DNA of 64,000 bases from Pararge aegeria (lineage: Eukaryota > Arthropoda > Insecta > Lepidoptera > Nymphalidae), in assembly GCF_905163445.1 (NCBI RefSeq), contig NC_053191.1, positions 496,001-560,000 on the forward strand, read 5' to 3'. The position numbers and the translations under genes are program-made. Each line of letters opens with the position of its first letter. The stretch's first letter is position 1. Shown piece after piece: positions 20,018 through 30,732 of this stretch. A model generated the notes under the pieces. That model searched no databases. It had not been told where the DNA came from and was given only the letters and a program-made list of their open reading frames with translations.

Positions 20018-20339
20018 AACAGCGCGTAATGGTCAAACACTATTTTTTTCAGTTCACACGGTCAAAGTCGCGCTACTTTAGATATTTTATTATTGTAAAG
20101 CTCAATTGCAGAATTCTAATTATTTCGCAACGTAGCGGCGAACAATCCAGCTGTCAATGCAAATTAGATAGTGTATTAATTATAATCAAAATCGATAAAG
20201 CAATACCGAATTTAAATAATTGAGAGTTTGAGACCGGTCCGCGGCCTTGCGACTGTTACTCTAAGAGTTTACTGAAATTCCTTTGAAGGCTTCTTTGGCG
20301 AAGTGGTTCTTAAAAGAGGTCTTGGTTTTAATCAAACCC
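20018..20339. other. No recognised feature
   Basis: The AACAGCGCGTAATGG just after MITE-1 resembles the flank after the 32231 copy (AATCGCGCGTAAAGG), so the element may extend a little further. Confidence 0.3.
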
Positions 20340-20600
20340 GTCATCGATATGCCAACCATCGGACGTCCACAGCTGGACATAGTTCTTTTGTAGGGAGTTC
20401 CAAAAACCACGGTCTCGTGCCGCTTGGGTCCAGCTGCTCCCTGCGAGTCGCCTGATGTTGTCCGTCCACCTCGCCGGGGGTGTAGCAACGCTGCGTTTAC
20501 CGGTGTGAGATCGCCATTCCAACACCTTGGGACTCCAACGTAAATCTGTTCTCCGAGCTATTGCCACTTCAGCTTTTGTATCAAATCCGGCGAGGTTTAA
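20340..20600 (-). pseudogene. RTE-clade retrotransposon ORF C-terminus
   Basis: Minus frame reads RRTDLRWSPKVLEWRSHTGK, RSVATPPARWTDNIRRLAGS and WTQAARDRGFWNSLQKNYVQ. This is the well-known C-terminus of lepidopteran RTE-like reverse transcriptases (RRTDGRWxxKVLEWRPRTGKRSVGRPPTRWTDD...AGSRW). A short deletion upstream removes the LKWQWAGH block. The frame runs on past the usual stop to 20328. Confidence 0.85.
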
Positions 20601-20923
20601 TTTGGAGTCCTTTATTTAACCTTTGAAATTAAAAAGTAAATGATTAGGTACTGTACGGCTAGTTTTGCGTTACGATGCAGGCTGCAGCTATATAAGTCTT
20701 AACCGGGCAATTTTTTTAAGATTTCTATGGATGTAGCGTATCAAATCATACGTGTTTAAAAAAGAACACCATAATATTTTTTTAGTTACAATTACTACAG
20801 TAAGGTATTATACTGAAATTCCGTCAAACTGTAGAAAAGTTTTTTGACGGGATCGGCTCTCTTATAATATAACGAAGTTATTTGTTTATATGCTTAAACC
20901 CTTTCAACCCTTTTTATGTTTTA
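20601..20923. other. No recognised feature
   Basis: Mixed composition; no gene or named repeat. Confidence 0.3.
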
Positions 20924-21336
20924 CTAGCTGCTGCTTCGTCTGCGTTTTTTTTTTGATGTGACATTAAATTTAGTTGTAGTTCTAAAAAAAGTATTCGGTA
21001 TCGCTAAGACTTAAATGAGGGGTTTGCTGCTGTCCGCTGAAGAGTTCTGTCTTCTATCTCCAACCAGAGTTTGGGCAAAATAAAACACATATACCTCTAT
21101 AGTACAAAAATAATTATTTAAATCGGTTATAATTTGTCGGAGTTGTGGTGTAAAATCGTCAAACACTCATCCCATCTCTCAAAGGAACCAAGCTTAATGT
21201 CGGGATAAAAAGTATTCTATATTACTTCTAACACTTCAAGGAATATGTGTACAAAGTTTCATGAGGATCGGTTAAGTAGCTTTTGCGTGAAAGCGTAACA
21301 AACAAACTTACATTGACATTTATAATATTAGTAGGA
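20924..21336 (-). mobile_element. LEP1-type Helitron, full length
   Basis: Minus strand starts TCCTACTAATATTATAAATG and ends GCAGCTAG followed by T. Internal sequence matches the copies at 5173 and 58927 almost throughout. The 3' hairpin is weakened (AAACGCAGACGAAGCAGC). Confidence 0.85.
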
Positions 21337-21630
21337 TGAATGGTTTCACTACAAACGGTCATTTTAATAGCATTTACAGGTCCCTCACAAAAACATCTCT
21401 AAGCCTATTTTTTAAGACCCATTTTAAAGACTACTGTGCTTAAGGACACAAACGCTGAGACATTTTTGTTCCTAAAGGTCATTAAACAAACAGGGAACTA
21501 GAAACTTTGCAACTAAAAAGCCACTATGCTTTTGAAGCCCCTCGGGTATACCAACTGAAATAACTAAATACCTAATGAGCTTAATGCGTAAAAAAACTAG
21601 GTTTCCATTATCACCATCCAATGGGCTCCA

Positions 21631-21700
21631 CTAGCGGTTCCCCGCGACTTCTTCCGAGACAATAAGATGTTTTCCATAAAAACTTGCATCCGCTATTCTG
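21631..21700 (-). mobile_element. Helitron 3' end fragment
   Basis: Minus strand ends GAAGTCGCGGGGAACCGCTA then GT, a hairpin plus CTAG|T Helitron terminus. The 5' part is not recognisable. Confidence 0.5.
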
Positions 21701-23607
21701 CACAATATACCCTTACCCACCGAGTAGAGTCAACCCGCACTATCACTTCGGGAGCTTGTCTCCTAAGGATCGAAACGTTAATTTTCCAATACGTGTTTCC
21801 AAAATTAGGGAGTTTAAACTAAAAAATAAACAAACTCTCCAACTTTATTATTAGTATAGAGTATGGATGTAAAACTCCATAGCCCATACTTTGCTTGTTT
21901 TAGCTTCTATGGGTATAAATACGCGGACAGACGCCCGTACAAACAAACGATCGCTGCGTCTTCTAGCGGCGGATGAAATGCAGCTATTTTCATACCAAGT
22001 TCATTAACGCGTTTATCCCTAGAGATGTGTTCATCCCGATGATATCGATAAGTTTATTTTCAAGTGCGCTTCACACTGCTTTAGTTTTAAAATGTGCTAT
22101 TTAGCTATGCAGTAGTACAAGATTCTTTCGTTCGGAAACGAGGAGTAAAACGTTATAGAGTATCGAAAAATAAATGAATCAACCAAAAAACTTTTTTGCT
22201 TATAAAGACAAAAGGGAATTAAACTAAAGAATAACAAATGTACTGGTCATTTAAGTTTGTGTAACAAAGGCGGTCATTTAAGTTTGTATATCACTTATAG
22301 TGATTTCTTCCAGGTAACCTTGGCAATTCTTAAGAAAGCGGTGCGCAAAGTACTAAGAATATAAATACATATTAGAAACAAATGCATGTAACATTTCCCT
22401 CAATATGTATTGTGAACAAGCTATTGGTGTTCATTTTATAAATAAATATTAATAATTACAAACACGGTACATATGTATATAAATAAAATATAATAAACTA
22501 ATAAATAATATTTAAGGAAGGAAACATAAATGTGGAATATACTAATTTTTGAATTGGAGTAAAATTGATCTTGTCCGCATTACTTAAAACTCAAATTTGC
22601 TTCAGTTCGGGCTTTTGACGGAGTTTTTTTAAAAATAAAAATCAGAAGTGTGATTTGCGACTTAAAAAAAAGAAATATTCGGTCCATTTTACTTTAACGC
22701 TACAAAGTTTGACGTGCGAAAACGACTCTTCGATTGCAAACGAGACAATCTTGTAGTAAGGCTACAGAAGTCAATACAGCCAGCATGATGTTCTACACGC
22801 CTATCTAGATATATCTGTACAGTTCGATCGCACAGTTTGAACTAAAGGTGTGTATTAAACCATTTTTAATATTTGTTGAATCGTTATTTCTCTCGCATTT
22901 TATATTTATTACAATCCGTACAAGGTTTGATATAAACGAACATCATATTGGCGTCAGAGTAAATCTGTCACTTTATGACATAAACCATGTCGACCAAACG
23001 TCATACTTTTATGGCTTATCTTAACGACTGCAGTGACTTGGAAATAAAGACATGCATTATGTTTTGTTAAATTAACGAGAAAAACTTATGAATAAATGAG
23101 TAGTTATTGCTATGAGAATAGCGTATGGTTTTTTCCATAATTGTTGAACTACTTGAGCGCAGGAATAACAATGAACAACGAGTAAATAAACCTTTTTGTT
23201 TCATATGTTACTACTGATTTAAATGACTATTATTCAACTTGTATGTAATGAATTAATAAACTAGGCTATTTCTTTAGTTGGACTTCCATTGCTACAAAAT
23301 TATGACGGCGTAAAAGTCGACACTCCTTGCTCTTTCAGGCACTTGTATTTTTATCGATTTAATCGTACAGCAGAGTGATGTTCCATTTAGTGTGAAGTTC
23401 ATTATCGCCTATCTTTTATAACGCACTAGTGACGTGCGTGGGACGTGCTATCGATAACATAATGGCGTGACGTATGCGTTTATCGTGAGTCAAGTAACAA
23501 GAGGTTTTTAATTAGCCATCTTTTATTGAAATGTTATTCATCATATACTAATGGATACTGGGTTGAGCGTACAAAGATAAAACACGTATATGTTTTTTAT
23601 TGACTAC
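21701..23607. other. Long stretch with no recognised repeat
   Basis: The largest run free of recognisable transposons. It holds a TATA-like box (21914-21921) next to a CpG-richer segment, TATCGATA-like sites near 22049 and 23451, and otherwise AT-rich sequence. No exon with a recognisable protein is seen. Confidence 0.35.
21914..21960 (+). promoter_or_regulatory. Candidate TATA-type core promoter
   Basis: TATAAATA at 21914-21921 is followed by a GC-richer stretch (ACGCGGACAGACGCCCGTAC). No arthropod TCAGT initiator is evident at the expected +25 to +35. Weak call. Confidence 0.15.
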
Positions 23608-23842
23608 CCACTACCGATCTACTACAGGGCACGGGACTCTGAATGAGAAGGGTCCAGGCCGTAGTCCACCATAATGGTCATAAACATTATCGTTAACTCT
23701 CAGGCATGCAGGTTTTCTTACGATGTTTTCTTCACTGTTAAAGCAAGTGATATTTGATTGTTTGAAAATGCATAACTCCAGAAAGTCAGAGATGCGTGCC
23801 GGAGATCGAACTCCAGTTACCACCAGGCTTCGGCCGCTCATC
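23608..23842 (-). mobile_element. SINE-B, nearly complete
   Basis: Minus strand: GAGCGGCCGAAGCCTGGTGG, GAGTTCGATCTCCGGCACGC, AAATATCACTTGCTTTAACA, GAAAACATCGTAAG, CCTGCATGCCTGAG, GTGGACTACGGCCTGGACCC. The head is altered at its start. Confidence 0.8.
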
Positions 23843-23916
23843 CTCGGTTTTCAATCGAAAACCTCGCTCATTTCGTAAACCTATAATTTATTATTTATTT
23901 ATTTATATATTTATTA

Positions 23917-23963
23917 TATTAGTTTAGTTATAAGTTACAATAAAACTTATAACTAAACTAATA
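23917..23963. repeat. Perfect 20-bp inverted repeat, 7-base loop
   Basis: Arms 23917-23936 and 23944-23963 are exact reverse complements (TATTAGTTTAGTTATAAGTT) around ACAATAA. Confidence 0.9.
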
Positions 23964-24758
23964 ACTGTAAAACTCACGCCAGCGTGGAACAGTGTCAAGA
24001 ATGCAAACAGCCAGGCTGATTCTTTGCGCAAAAAATGAGCCAGCCCTGTCACCACATAAGGCAATCAACCGCGGGGTAAGTTTTTTTTGCCCTTAGACTC
24101 CATGGCCCCAATTAGATTAATTATAATACGATCTATTGGTGTCAAACTTGATCTCAGCCTGGTTGAAAGTGTAAAAATTGACGTCACCAAAGTATTACCT
24201 AAGTAGTTACAATTTTAATATCACAAAGATACATAATAACTTTATATGGACAATATAATAAGCGGAAAAAAATCCAACACGTTAACGTTATTAGCAAAAA
24301 GGTTACAATTAAATCCCAAAAAAGAAGTGTATGTCAATGCTGTCGTTTGCTACATCGAAACCGGATGCGGAAGCGGTTCAGGAAGGCACGCCTGACAAAT
24401 AGGTTAATGAATGGTAATTATATTCACATATTCACCGTTTGTCACAAGACAGCCGTGGGTGATCACGTGTGCGCCCGCCGGACACCAACGCATGAGATCG
24501 CTTGTAAGCACGGTGTCTTATCATTTATTTGAGTCTCATGCCGGCTTAATAGAGTTCGGTAGAGTCTGCCTTCTAAATTAAAATTATGACGGATTACAAG
24601 TGAAATTTTAGCAGCCCAAAAAACTACAAAATCCCATATTGCACGCACCCATTACTTAACTTAAAACGACGTTAAATATAACAGTCAACTGAAAAACATA
24701 CGAATGATTAAAACAAGCTTTATCTGTTTTAATCACTGCACCAGTTGGCCGTCGAAAA
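23964..24758. other. No recognised feature
   Basis: Bases 24340-24560 have balanced composition and short open frames on both strands. I recognise neither translation nor a repeat. Confidence 0.3.
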
Positions 24759-24796
24759 CTACTACTACTATAACTACTAAACTACTACTATACTAT
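24759..24796 (+). repeat. Imperfect (ACT)n run
   Basis: ACTACTACTACTATAACTAC and a second ACTACTACTATACTA block at the truncation point of the following LINE-D. Confidence 0.8.
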
Positions 24797-25060
24797 TGAT
24801 GAATTTCTTAATGACAAGGTTGCTTGGAAGCAAGCCGCTCCGCTTTCATCTCACACAAGATAGAACAAAGATTGTTGAATTGTACAACGATGTTGGAAAA
24901 GAGCAACTGCAGATTTCTTGCCGGCTTCCTCTCGGTAGAATCTGCCTTCCGAACCGGTGGTAGAGTCACTACAAAACAGACATACTTGACGTTTGAAAAG
25001 TGCCTGCCTGCCTGTTGATCAGGCCTACTTGAAATAAATGTATTTTTTTTTATTTTTTTT
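24792..25060 (+). mobile_element. LINE-D 3' end with coding terminus
   Basis: From 24792 the frame reads TIDEFLNDKVAWKQAAPLSS then HTR and TAG (24861-24863). The UTR follows: TTGCCGGCTTCCTCTCGGTA, GAACCGGTGGTAGAGTCAC, CATACTTGACGTTTGAAAAG, and the tail AGGCCTACTTGAAATAAATG with T-rich sequence. The 5' truncation falls in an ACT run. Confidence 0.85.
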
Positions 25061-25644
25061 TATTTAGTGAATATATATAAAGGCTTTCATAATCTTAGGC
25101 CAAAAAATTAAACCTGCCATAACTTTCAACTTTAATTGTATTTCATTATATAGAATACAAGACGCGAGTTGCATTTATATGACACACATATATGCTTATA
25201 ATTTATATCCATGCACGATAAGTGATGCATAAATCGTCGTTGGATGCGTTTGGTTTTATCGGATTTTCATAATAGCATTCATCAATTGCATCAAAAGAAA
25301 ACAACTGGTTCAATAAATAAGACTTCACTATTTGCTTATCGATTGCATGTCATACTCTAGTAGGCTCTTACTTTACAACATGAACTTTTCACAAAATAGC
25401 CCTTATTGCAATGGTAGTAAGATCGATAACTTGAGGCTATACTTGACCGCAGCCCACACGGTTATTAGTGCCTGGTCACATATTCACTAGCGACAGCGAT
25501 TTCGACAATAATACTTTTTTAGTCATAATTATCATCCAAGCCGATATCTGTTAGGAGATAGTAGGGGATCTTTACCCCCATGTAAGTCAAACCCCTTTCC
25601 AACTAATTGGGTATGATGAAATAACTTGACGAAGTTGTTATAGT
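25061..25644. other. No recognised feature
   Basis: AT-rich; no gene or named repeat. Confidence 0.3.
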
Positions 25645-25682
25645 GTTGGACGGCCGATTGGCGCAGTGAGCAGCGATCTTGT
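25645..25682 (+). mobile_element. SINE-A head fragment
   Basis: TTGGACGGCCGATTGGCGCA followed by GTGAGCAGCGATCTTG is the A-box part of SINE-A. The body is missing. Confidence 0.65.
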
Positions 25683-25760
25683 GCAGTGTACACTCGTGTT
25701 ATGTTTATGCTGCGACTTCATTGCTAATTGATTTACCTGGAACCAATAAAAAACTGAACC

Positions 25761-26022
25761 GAAGCGGTGATAGCCCAGTGGGTAAGAGTTTGACTTTACT
25801 ATCGGTGGTCGAGTTCGAATCCTAGCACGCACCTCCAACTTTTGAAAGTTATGTGCGTTTTAAGTAACTAAAATATCACTTGCTCCTGAATCCCTGAGTG
25901 TTCTACATAATGTTCTCAAATGTGCGTGGAGTCCACCAAACCGCACTGGGCCAGCGTGGTGGACTACGGGCTCTTTTCATTGTGGGAGGAGACCCGTGCC
26001 CGGTAATGTGTTGATTTGATGA
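25761..26022 (+). mobile_element. SINE-B, nearly complete
   Basis: GAAGCGGTGATAGCCCAGTG head, B box GAGTTCGAATCCTAGCACGC, CACTTGCTCCTGAATCCCTG after a deletion, CACTGGGCCAGCGTGGTGGA, GTGGGAGGAGACCCGTGCCC. Both Pol III boxes are intact. Confidence 0.85.
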
Positions 26023-26407
26023 ATATTAAACCTAGATAAAAAAGAATAAGCTCGCTCTCCCAGGCTTTAGTCGCGGCCTTATGTCACGCGGAGGCTTTCG
26101 CGTGCCAATCTGCCAACCCGCCACTTCAAACGTCAGGGCGACACCACGCCAAGTCTTGAGAGTGCCTTTTGAGCTGTACATACATCTTGTATCATACAAA
26201 CTGTTTGCATTGTTGCTTTGTTGTAATGTTTTTGTTTAATGTATGTTCAAATAATACACATTTCAAATCATAAACATTCCTTTTAGTTTTCGAGCACAAG
26301 TAGCTATGAAAATTTAGCTTAATTAGACTTTACAATGAAAAAATTATTCATTCCAAATTCTTAACAATTATTTATACATTCATTCTCAACAATTAATCAT
26401 TCATTTA
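26023..26407. other. No recognised feature
   Basis: The segment 26045-26160 is GC-richer and holds CTGCCAACCCGCCACTTC, a block similar to 31122. It is probably a dispersed repeat piece of unknown family. Confidence 0.3.
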
Positions 26408-26612
26408 AAGTCATCATCTCTCGAGGCGCCTCCAGTTTTGGAGCGAAACGTGCGTAGAGGGACCATTCCCGCAGATCTGTTTGGTGTGGAGTATAAGGGT
26501 TGAAGAAATTTCTCCGCCCTGCTTTTCGCGGAGTATATAGCAAACAAGCTTTTAATTCTTTTTTATATATCACGGATTTCCGCAAAGTAAGGCCTGCTTC
26601 TATCCAATGGCA
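26408..26612 (+). mobile_element. Penelope-like repeat, copy 2
   Basis: CTCC...GGAGCGAAACG core region (first hammerhead box mutated to TCGAGGC), CGTGCGTAGAGGGACC, AGATCTGTTTGGTGTGGAGT, CCTGCTTTTCGCGGAGTATA, then CACGGATTTCCGCAAAGTAA and GGCCTGCTTCTATCCAA. This copy shows the sequence that lies beyond the arm, also seen at 30433 and 63677. The left inverted arm is absent. Confidence 0.6.
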
Positions 26613-27084
26613 CAACTAGAATAATTATTTACCTAACCCTTTAATTAAGTTTCTAGAATGTAATGGAGATAAGTATTGTTTATTACGTCAAATTATCACA
26701 TTAACTTGAGGTCTATATTTAAACTATTTGTTTATTTAAGAGCGCCCTACTGTAATGCCCGTGTAACACGCACAAAACTAATTTTCCATACGTCAAAAGC
26801 TTGTAGCATTCGTAGCGAACAAAAGCCACTCCCACGCTATTGTGGGAATGTTATGAAACATGACTTTTCCATTTGTTTCCACTTCAAAGTTTGTATTGGA
26901 ACAATGTCAACGCTAGATTATTTTTGAACACAGCTAAGCGCAAGTTAAGTCGAGCGTGAGGTAGTGTTCTGGAGTTATGCCAGTACATAGAGCTTCCGTG
27001 CCGAACTGAAATAATTAATTATGACTAATTAGAACCAACAACAAGGTACGATTAATAATTGCTTTTATATTTATTTATTTTATT
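26613..27084. other. No recognised feature
   Basis: An 83-codon plus frame (26676-26927) has no recognisable motif. No repeat named. Confidence 0.3.
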
Positions 27085-27250
27085 TTATTTATACTCTTTA
27101 TTTTTACACAACTCAGAAAAACGAGACAAAAAAACAAACACATGAAGAATGAAGCAGGATACAAAAGGCGGCCTTATCGCTAAGTAGCGATCTCTGCGAG
27201 GCAACCTTAGGATTAGGAAAACTAAAAAGAAAACAAATAGGTGGGGTACA
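27085..27250 (-). mobile_element. LINE-G 3' UTR fragment
   Basis: Minus strand: AGGTTGCCTCGCAGAGATCG, CTACTTAGCGATAAGGCCGC and CTTTTGTATCCTGCTTC, ending in T-rich tail near 27085. It is shared with 9335 and 63505. Confidence 0.6.
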
Positions 27251-27497
27251 CTATTACATACATACGAATATCTACATACTAATACATAAACCAGACTGCA
27301 CAAATACAATAATACTATTGATAAATATAAAAAATAAATATACTAATACATATCTTATTATACCATAAATACTTAAATATGAGTTTGAGTAGATAAATAA
27401 ATAATAATAGTCGTCTTTACTGAGCGAGATAATGAGCCTTAATAGTTTTATTATATGTACTAACAGTATTAATTACAGTATTATATCCCATTTTTAA

Positions 27498-27870
27498 CCC
27501 AAGATGCAAAAAAGACGGTGTGTTATAAGTTTGACGTGTCCGTGTGTGTCTTTCTGTGGCGTCGTAGCGACCATACGGATGAACCGATTTCAGTTTTGAT
27601 TTTTTATTGTTGTCAGTGGCGGAATTTGCCCTAAGGCCCAGTAGGCCCGGGCCTAGGGTGGCCAGATATTAAGGGTAGCAAATCGTGCGAAAAAAAACAC
27701 TGATGGTAAATTTAAGTATCTAGTCTATAACGATGTTGCTGAGAAAGTGGCGGCACATGGCCTGGGGCCTAGAGCGGCTAGGACTACCAATCCGCTACAG
27801 TTTGTTGTCTGTGTTTGACGAACACCGGGTGATGTTTTATACATATGCCGTATTCTTGGTCAAAAATGAT
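27498..27870 (+). repeat. Dispersed repeat (GACGGTGTGTTATAAGTTTG type) carrying an insertion
   Basis: AAAAAAGACGGTGTGTTATA, AGTTTGACGTGTCCGTGTGT and CGGATGAACCGATTTCAGTT precede the hAT-like insertion; TTGACGAACACCGGGTG follows it. The 4751 copy shares the first block. Confidence 0.5.
27614..27800. mobile_element. hAT-like non-autonomous DNA transposon
   Basis: 187 bases with imperfect terminal inverted repeats CAGTGGCGGA and (reverse complement of the right end) CTGTAGCGGA. It is flanked by 8-bp target duplications ATTGTTGT (27606-27613) and TTTGTTGT (27801-27808), identical at seven of eight positions. An 8-bp duplication and CA(G/A)TG-type ends are hallmarks of hAT elements. There is no transposase. 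The interior contains GGCCCGGGCC and a related GGCCTGGGGCC. Confidence 0.75.
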
Positions 27871-27996
27871 TACTATAAAAATTACATAATATAGTTCCAT
27901 GAATTATTGTACTACAATAATTAAATGAAGGTGAAGTTTGGGACATCTTTTCGTCTAAAAACCCTCGGTGCATGAAGACCAAAGTCTTCGGACTCG

Positions 27997-28255
27997 ATGG
28001 AAAGTGCTATTTTAGAAGTATCTCTACGTGATCAAATCAGAAATAAGAAAATCCGTAGAATAACTAGATTTTCCGACATAGCTCAACGTGTCGTGAAGCT
28101 GAAGTGGGCGGGGCATGTAGCTCGAAGAACCGATGGACGTTGGGTTCCCAAAGTGTAGGAATGGCGACCCCGCACCGGTGAACGCATCGTCGGTCGACCC
28201 CCAACGAGTAGGACAGACGACTTCAAACGAATCGCAGGGAGCCGCTGCAAGCGGC
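27997..28255 (+). pseudogene. RTE-clade retrotransposon ORF C-terminus, one stop
   Basis: In one frame: MESAILEVSLRDQIRNKKIR, RITRFSDIAQRVVKLKWAGH, VARRTDGRWVPKV, a TAG stop, EWRPRTGERIVGRPPTSRTD and DFKRIAGSRCK. This matches the RTE C-terminus over about 85 codons. Two residues of the LKWQWAGH block are missing, and the stop replaces the usual Leu. Downstream homology fades, so the gene is dead. Confidence 0.85.
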
Positions 28256-28606
28256 CCAGGATCGTCGATTTTCGAACGCCCTTCAAAAGACCTATATATA
28301 TAGTAGTGGACGTCAATCGCTTGAAGTAATGAAGATAATTCTGTAAAAGTTTGAGAAAATGTCGATCAGTTTCTCTCATACGGTTATAACTGATAAATGA
28401 GTTGTCATTTAACTGCGGGTCCCTTTTAAGTCAAATAATTGTATTTACATATACAGACCGCACTCTTGACACAAGCAATGCCGCGCCGAAGGCCAATCGA
28501 TCATCGTATATACACATCTCGTATAATTTGTACTCAATTCGTATCTCAATTACATCGGTCGAAATGTCAAATGACAGGTGTACACTTGAGTGGATTGAGA
28601 AACGAA
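28256..28606. other. No recognised feature
   Basis: No gene or named repeat; composition mixed. Confidence 0.3.
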
Positions 28607-28917
28607 CACACCTAACTTCTGGCGCAGCGGTGAGCGCTGTAGAGGTCCAGGGTTCGATTCCCGGCGGGGGCATTTTGGGAATGTATAATTTATGAACTTT
28701 ATCTGGTCTAGTCTTGTGGGAGGCTAGGTGGGAGCTGTGGCTAGTTACCACCCTACCGACACAGATGCTAAGCGAGTTCCCTTTCCTGTACGACCGCGTA
28801 GAAACCGATCAGGAGCATTGTTAACTCCCTAACAGGTTAGCCCGCTACCATCTTAGACTGCATCATCAATGACCACCAGGTCAGATTGCAGTCAAGAGCC
28901 TATAGGGGAAAAAAAAA
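28607..28917 (+). mobile_element. SINE-C, full length
   Basis: Head CTTCTGGCGCAGCGGTGAGC, intact B box GGTTCGATTCCC, GGCGGGGGCATTTTGGGAAT, GGCTAGTTACCACCCTACCG, GACACAGATGCTAAGCGA, CCCTAACAGGTTAGCCCGCT, CATCTTAGACTGCATCATCA, and an A-rich 3' tail. A 20-base block (GAGGCTTCGGCC type) is altered. It is one of the best-preserved SINE-C copies here. Confidence 0.85.
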
Positions 28918-29117
28918 CGGAATTGTAGAATTGTAGAGGTTTGCATGGACAAAGAACCTCTTGTTGTAAAGCTGTCATTTGTAAAATAAAAAGTACGTCT
29001 TAAACTATTTCTACGTTATGAGTGTATTGCGACCTTCAACTTTATAGTAAAGCTGCGAGCTTAAATCAAATGTGACCTTAGATTAGGTGATTACATACAT
29101 GAAAACAATAGCTTTTT

Positions 29118-29358
29118 GAATCATTCATGGCCTATAAGAGTCCACTGCTGGTCTAGAGGCTTCTCCCAACTAGAGTGTTTGCCAATAATCACCACGCTGG
29201 GCTTCATGGTTGATGATTGCAGTAGAATGTAGTAGTAGCACTGAGAAAGCTGCTGCCTGTACTCCGTTACATTCCCTTAGTCGCCTCGTACGAAACCCGC
29301 GGGAATTGGAGGTTTGGTGACAACAGTATTCTGATTTGCTGTCACCACAATAATATGC
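29118..29358 (-). repeat. Dispersed repeat F, longest copy
   Basis: TGGCCTATAAGAGTCCACTG, CTGGTCTAGAGGCTTCTCCC, CCTTAGTCGCCTCGTACGAA, ACCCGCGGGAATTGGAGG and GTATTCTGATTTGCTGTCAC are blocks of a common lepidopteran repeat, probably a LINE 3' region. I am not certain of its strand or clade. Confidence 0.5.
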
Positions 29359-29604
29359 CATAGGATAATTTCATTCGATTCGTTACGTACGCACTATGCT
29401 CGGAACGCTCCAACATTTCGCGCGCTCTCGTTCTTAATAATATGATTGCTCAGCACCAACAAACTGACATATTTAATATAAGTTTAGCTAAGTTCCTAAA
29501 TTATATTCCGACCAATTAACTAATATTTTTGTGATGTACATCTGTAACTGACTTGGTATACGTTTTGGCTAGCTGTAAGTATACTAAGGATATACATAAA
29601 TAAA

Positions 29605-30068
29605 TCCCTACTAATATTATGAATGTGAATGTAAGTTTGTTTGTAACGCTTTCACGCAAAAACTACTGAACCGATCATCATGAAACTTTGGAAACTTATT
29701 TTTAGAGGTGATAGACGTAATATAGGATACTTTTTATCCCGAAATTAAGCTCAGTTCCTTTGGGAGAAGTGATGAAAAAATTTGACGATTTTACGACACA
29801 GGGACTATATAAAAAATGATAGAAATGTTCTTCGTTAAACTTTAGCATTTAAATCAACTAACAATGCGATTTCGATTCGTTCTATAACGATTACTATTTT
29901 TTGTAAGTGATAAGAGGAGCTGAGACTGGTCAGACAGTTCTATTCAGATATTGTTTACGCGAATAGACTTTTTTTTATATAAGAATACACAACTTAAAAA
30001 ATTCAGTACAACTAACCAATGTCCAAAAAACAAAAACTAACGCAAAGTAAGACGCGGTCAACAGCTAG
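29605..30068 (+). mobile_element. LEP1-type Helitron, full length
   Basis: A then TCCCTACTAATATTATGAAT at the start and CAACAGCTAG then T at the end. The first 180 bases match the 5173 copy closely; the middle differs, which is common among Helitron variants. The terminal hairpin is mutated (AAGTAAGACGCGGTCAACAG). Confidence 0.85.
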
Positions 30069-30171
30069 TAAATAAATAAATATAAAGCACCTATATTTTT
30101 TGTTCGTGCTTCCTTCACGCTTCTTCCTTCATTACGGAGAGTAAGTTGAAAGGGCGGAGAGTAACTTAGGC

Positions 30172-30248
30172 TAGTTTATATCCCGAGAAAACAAACAGTT
30201 CCCACGGGAAAAGTCTTAAACACGTACGAAGCACGCGGGCTTATCTAA
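30172..30248 (+). mobile_element. Decayed Helitron fragment
   Basis: TTTATATCCCGAGAAAACAA, AACAGTTCCCACGGGAAAAG and ACGAAGCACGCGGG resemble the 3' half of the LEP1 group. Confidence 0.35.
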
Positions 30249-30432
30249 CAATTCTGTACTACGCAAAGTTAACGTAGATAACACCTAGGGACAATATTAA
30301 TCAAGTTTGGTGGTGGTAAACACAGAATTAAAACGGTTGATCACTTCATTTCATTTAGCAGTTTACAGTAATTATTTTATCTGTAACAGAGGATACCTGT
30401 GCCCAGCCGTTGACAGTTACGATGATATTGTA

Positions 30433-30732
30433 TAGAAAGAGGCTTTACTTTGCGGAATTCCGTGATATATTAGGAAAATTAGCTTAATTTGCTATAGACC
30501 ACGAAAAGCAGGAGAATCTATATGGTGTAATTTATAATTTCTTCAATCCTTATACTCAACAAAGTCAACATCTCCTGAGGATGTGATTTCGGAGCGAAAC
30601 GTGCGTAGAGGGTACATTGCCGAAGATTTGTTTGGTGTGGAGTATAAGGATTGAAGAAATTATAAATTACACCATACAGATTCTCCTGCTTTTCGCGGAG
30701 TATAGCAAATTAAGCTTAATTTTCCTAATATA
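30433..30732 (+). mobile_element. Penelope-like repeat, copy 3, with long inverted arms
   Basis: Arms 30491-30557 and 30640-30706 are nearly perfect reverse complements of 67 bases, and similarity extends outward on both sides to about 30467 and 30729 (TAATTTT-CC edges). The 82-base centre holds CTGAGGA (30575-30581), GGAGC and GAAAC (30596-30600), then GTGCGTAGAGGGTACATTGC. Before the left arm lies GGCTTTACTTTGCGGAATTC, which in copy 2 lies beyond the other end. Inverted terminal repeats of this kind are typical of Penelope-like elements. Stem II of the hammerhead-like core is damaged here. Confidence 0.65.
30567..30618 (+). ncRNA. Hammerhead-like motif, stem II damaged
   Basis: CTGAGGA and GAAACGTGCGTAGAGGG are kept. 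The left strand of stem II is deleted (TGTGATTTC before GGAGC), so folding as a ribozyme is unlikely. Confidence 0.3.
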
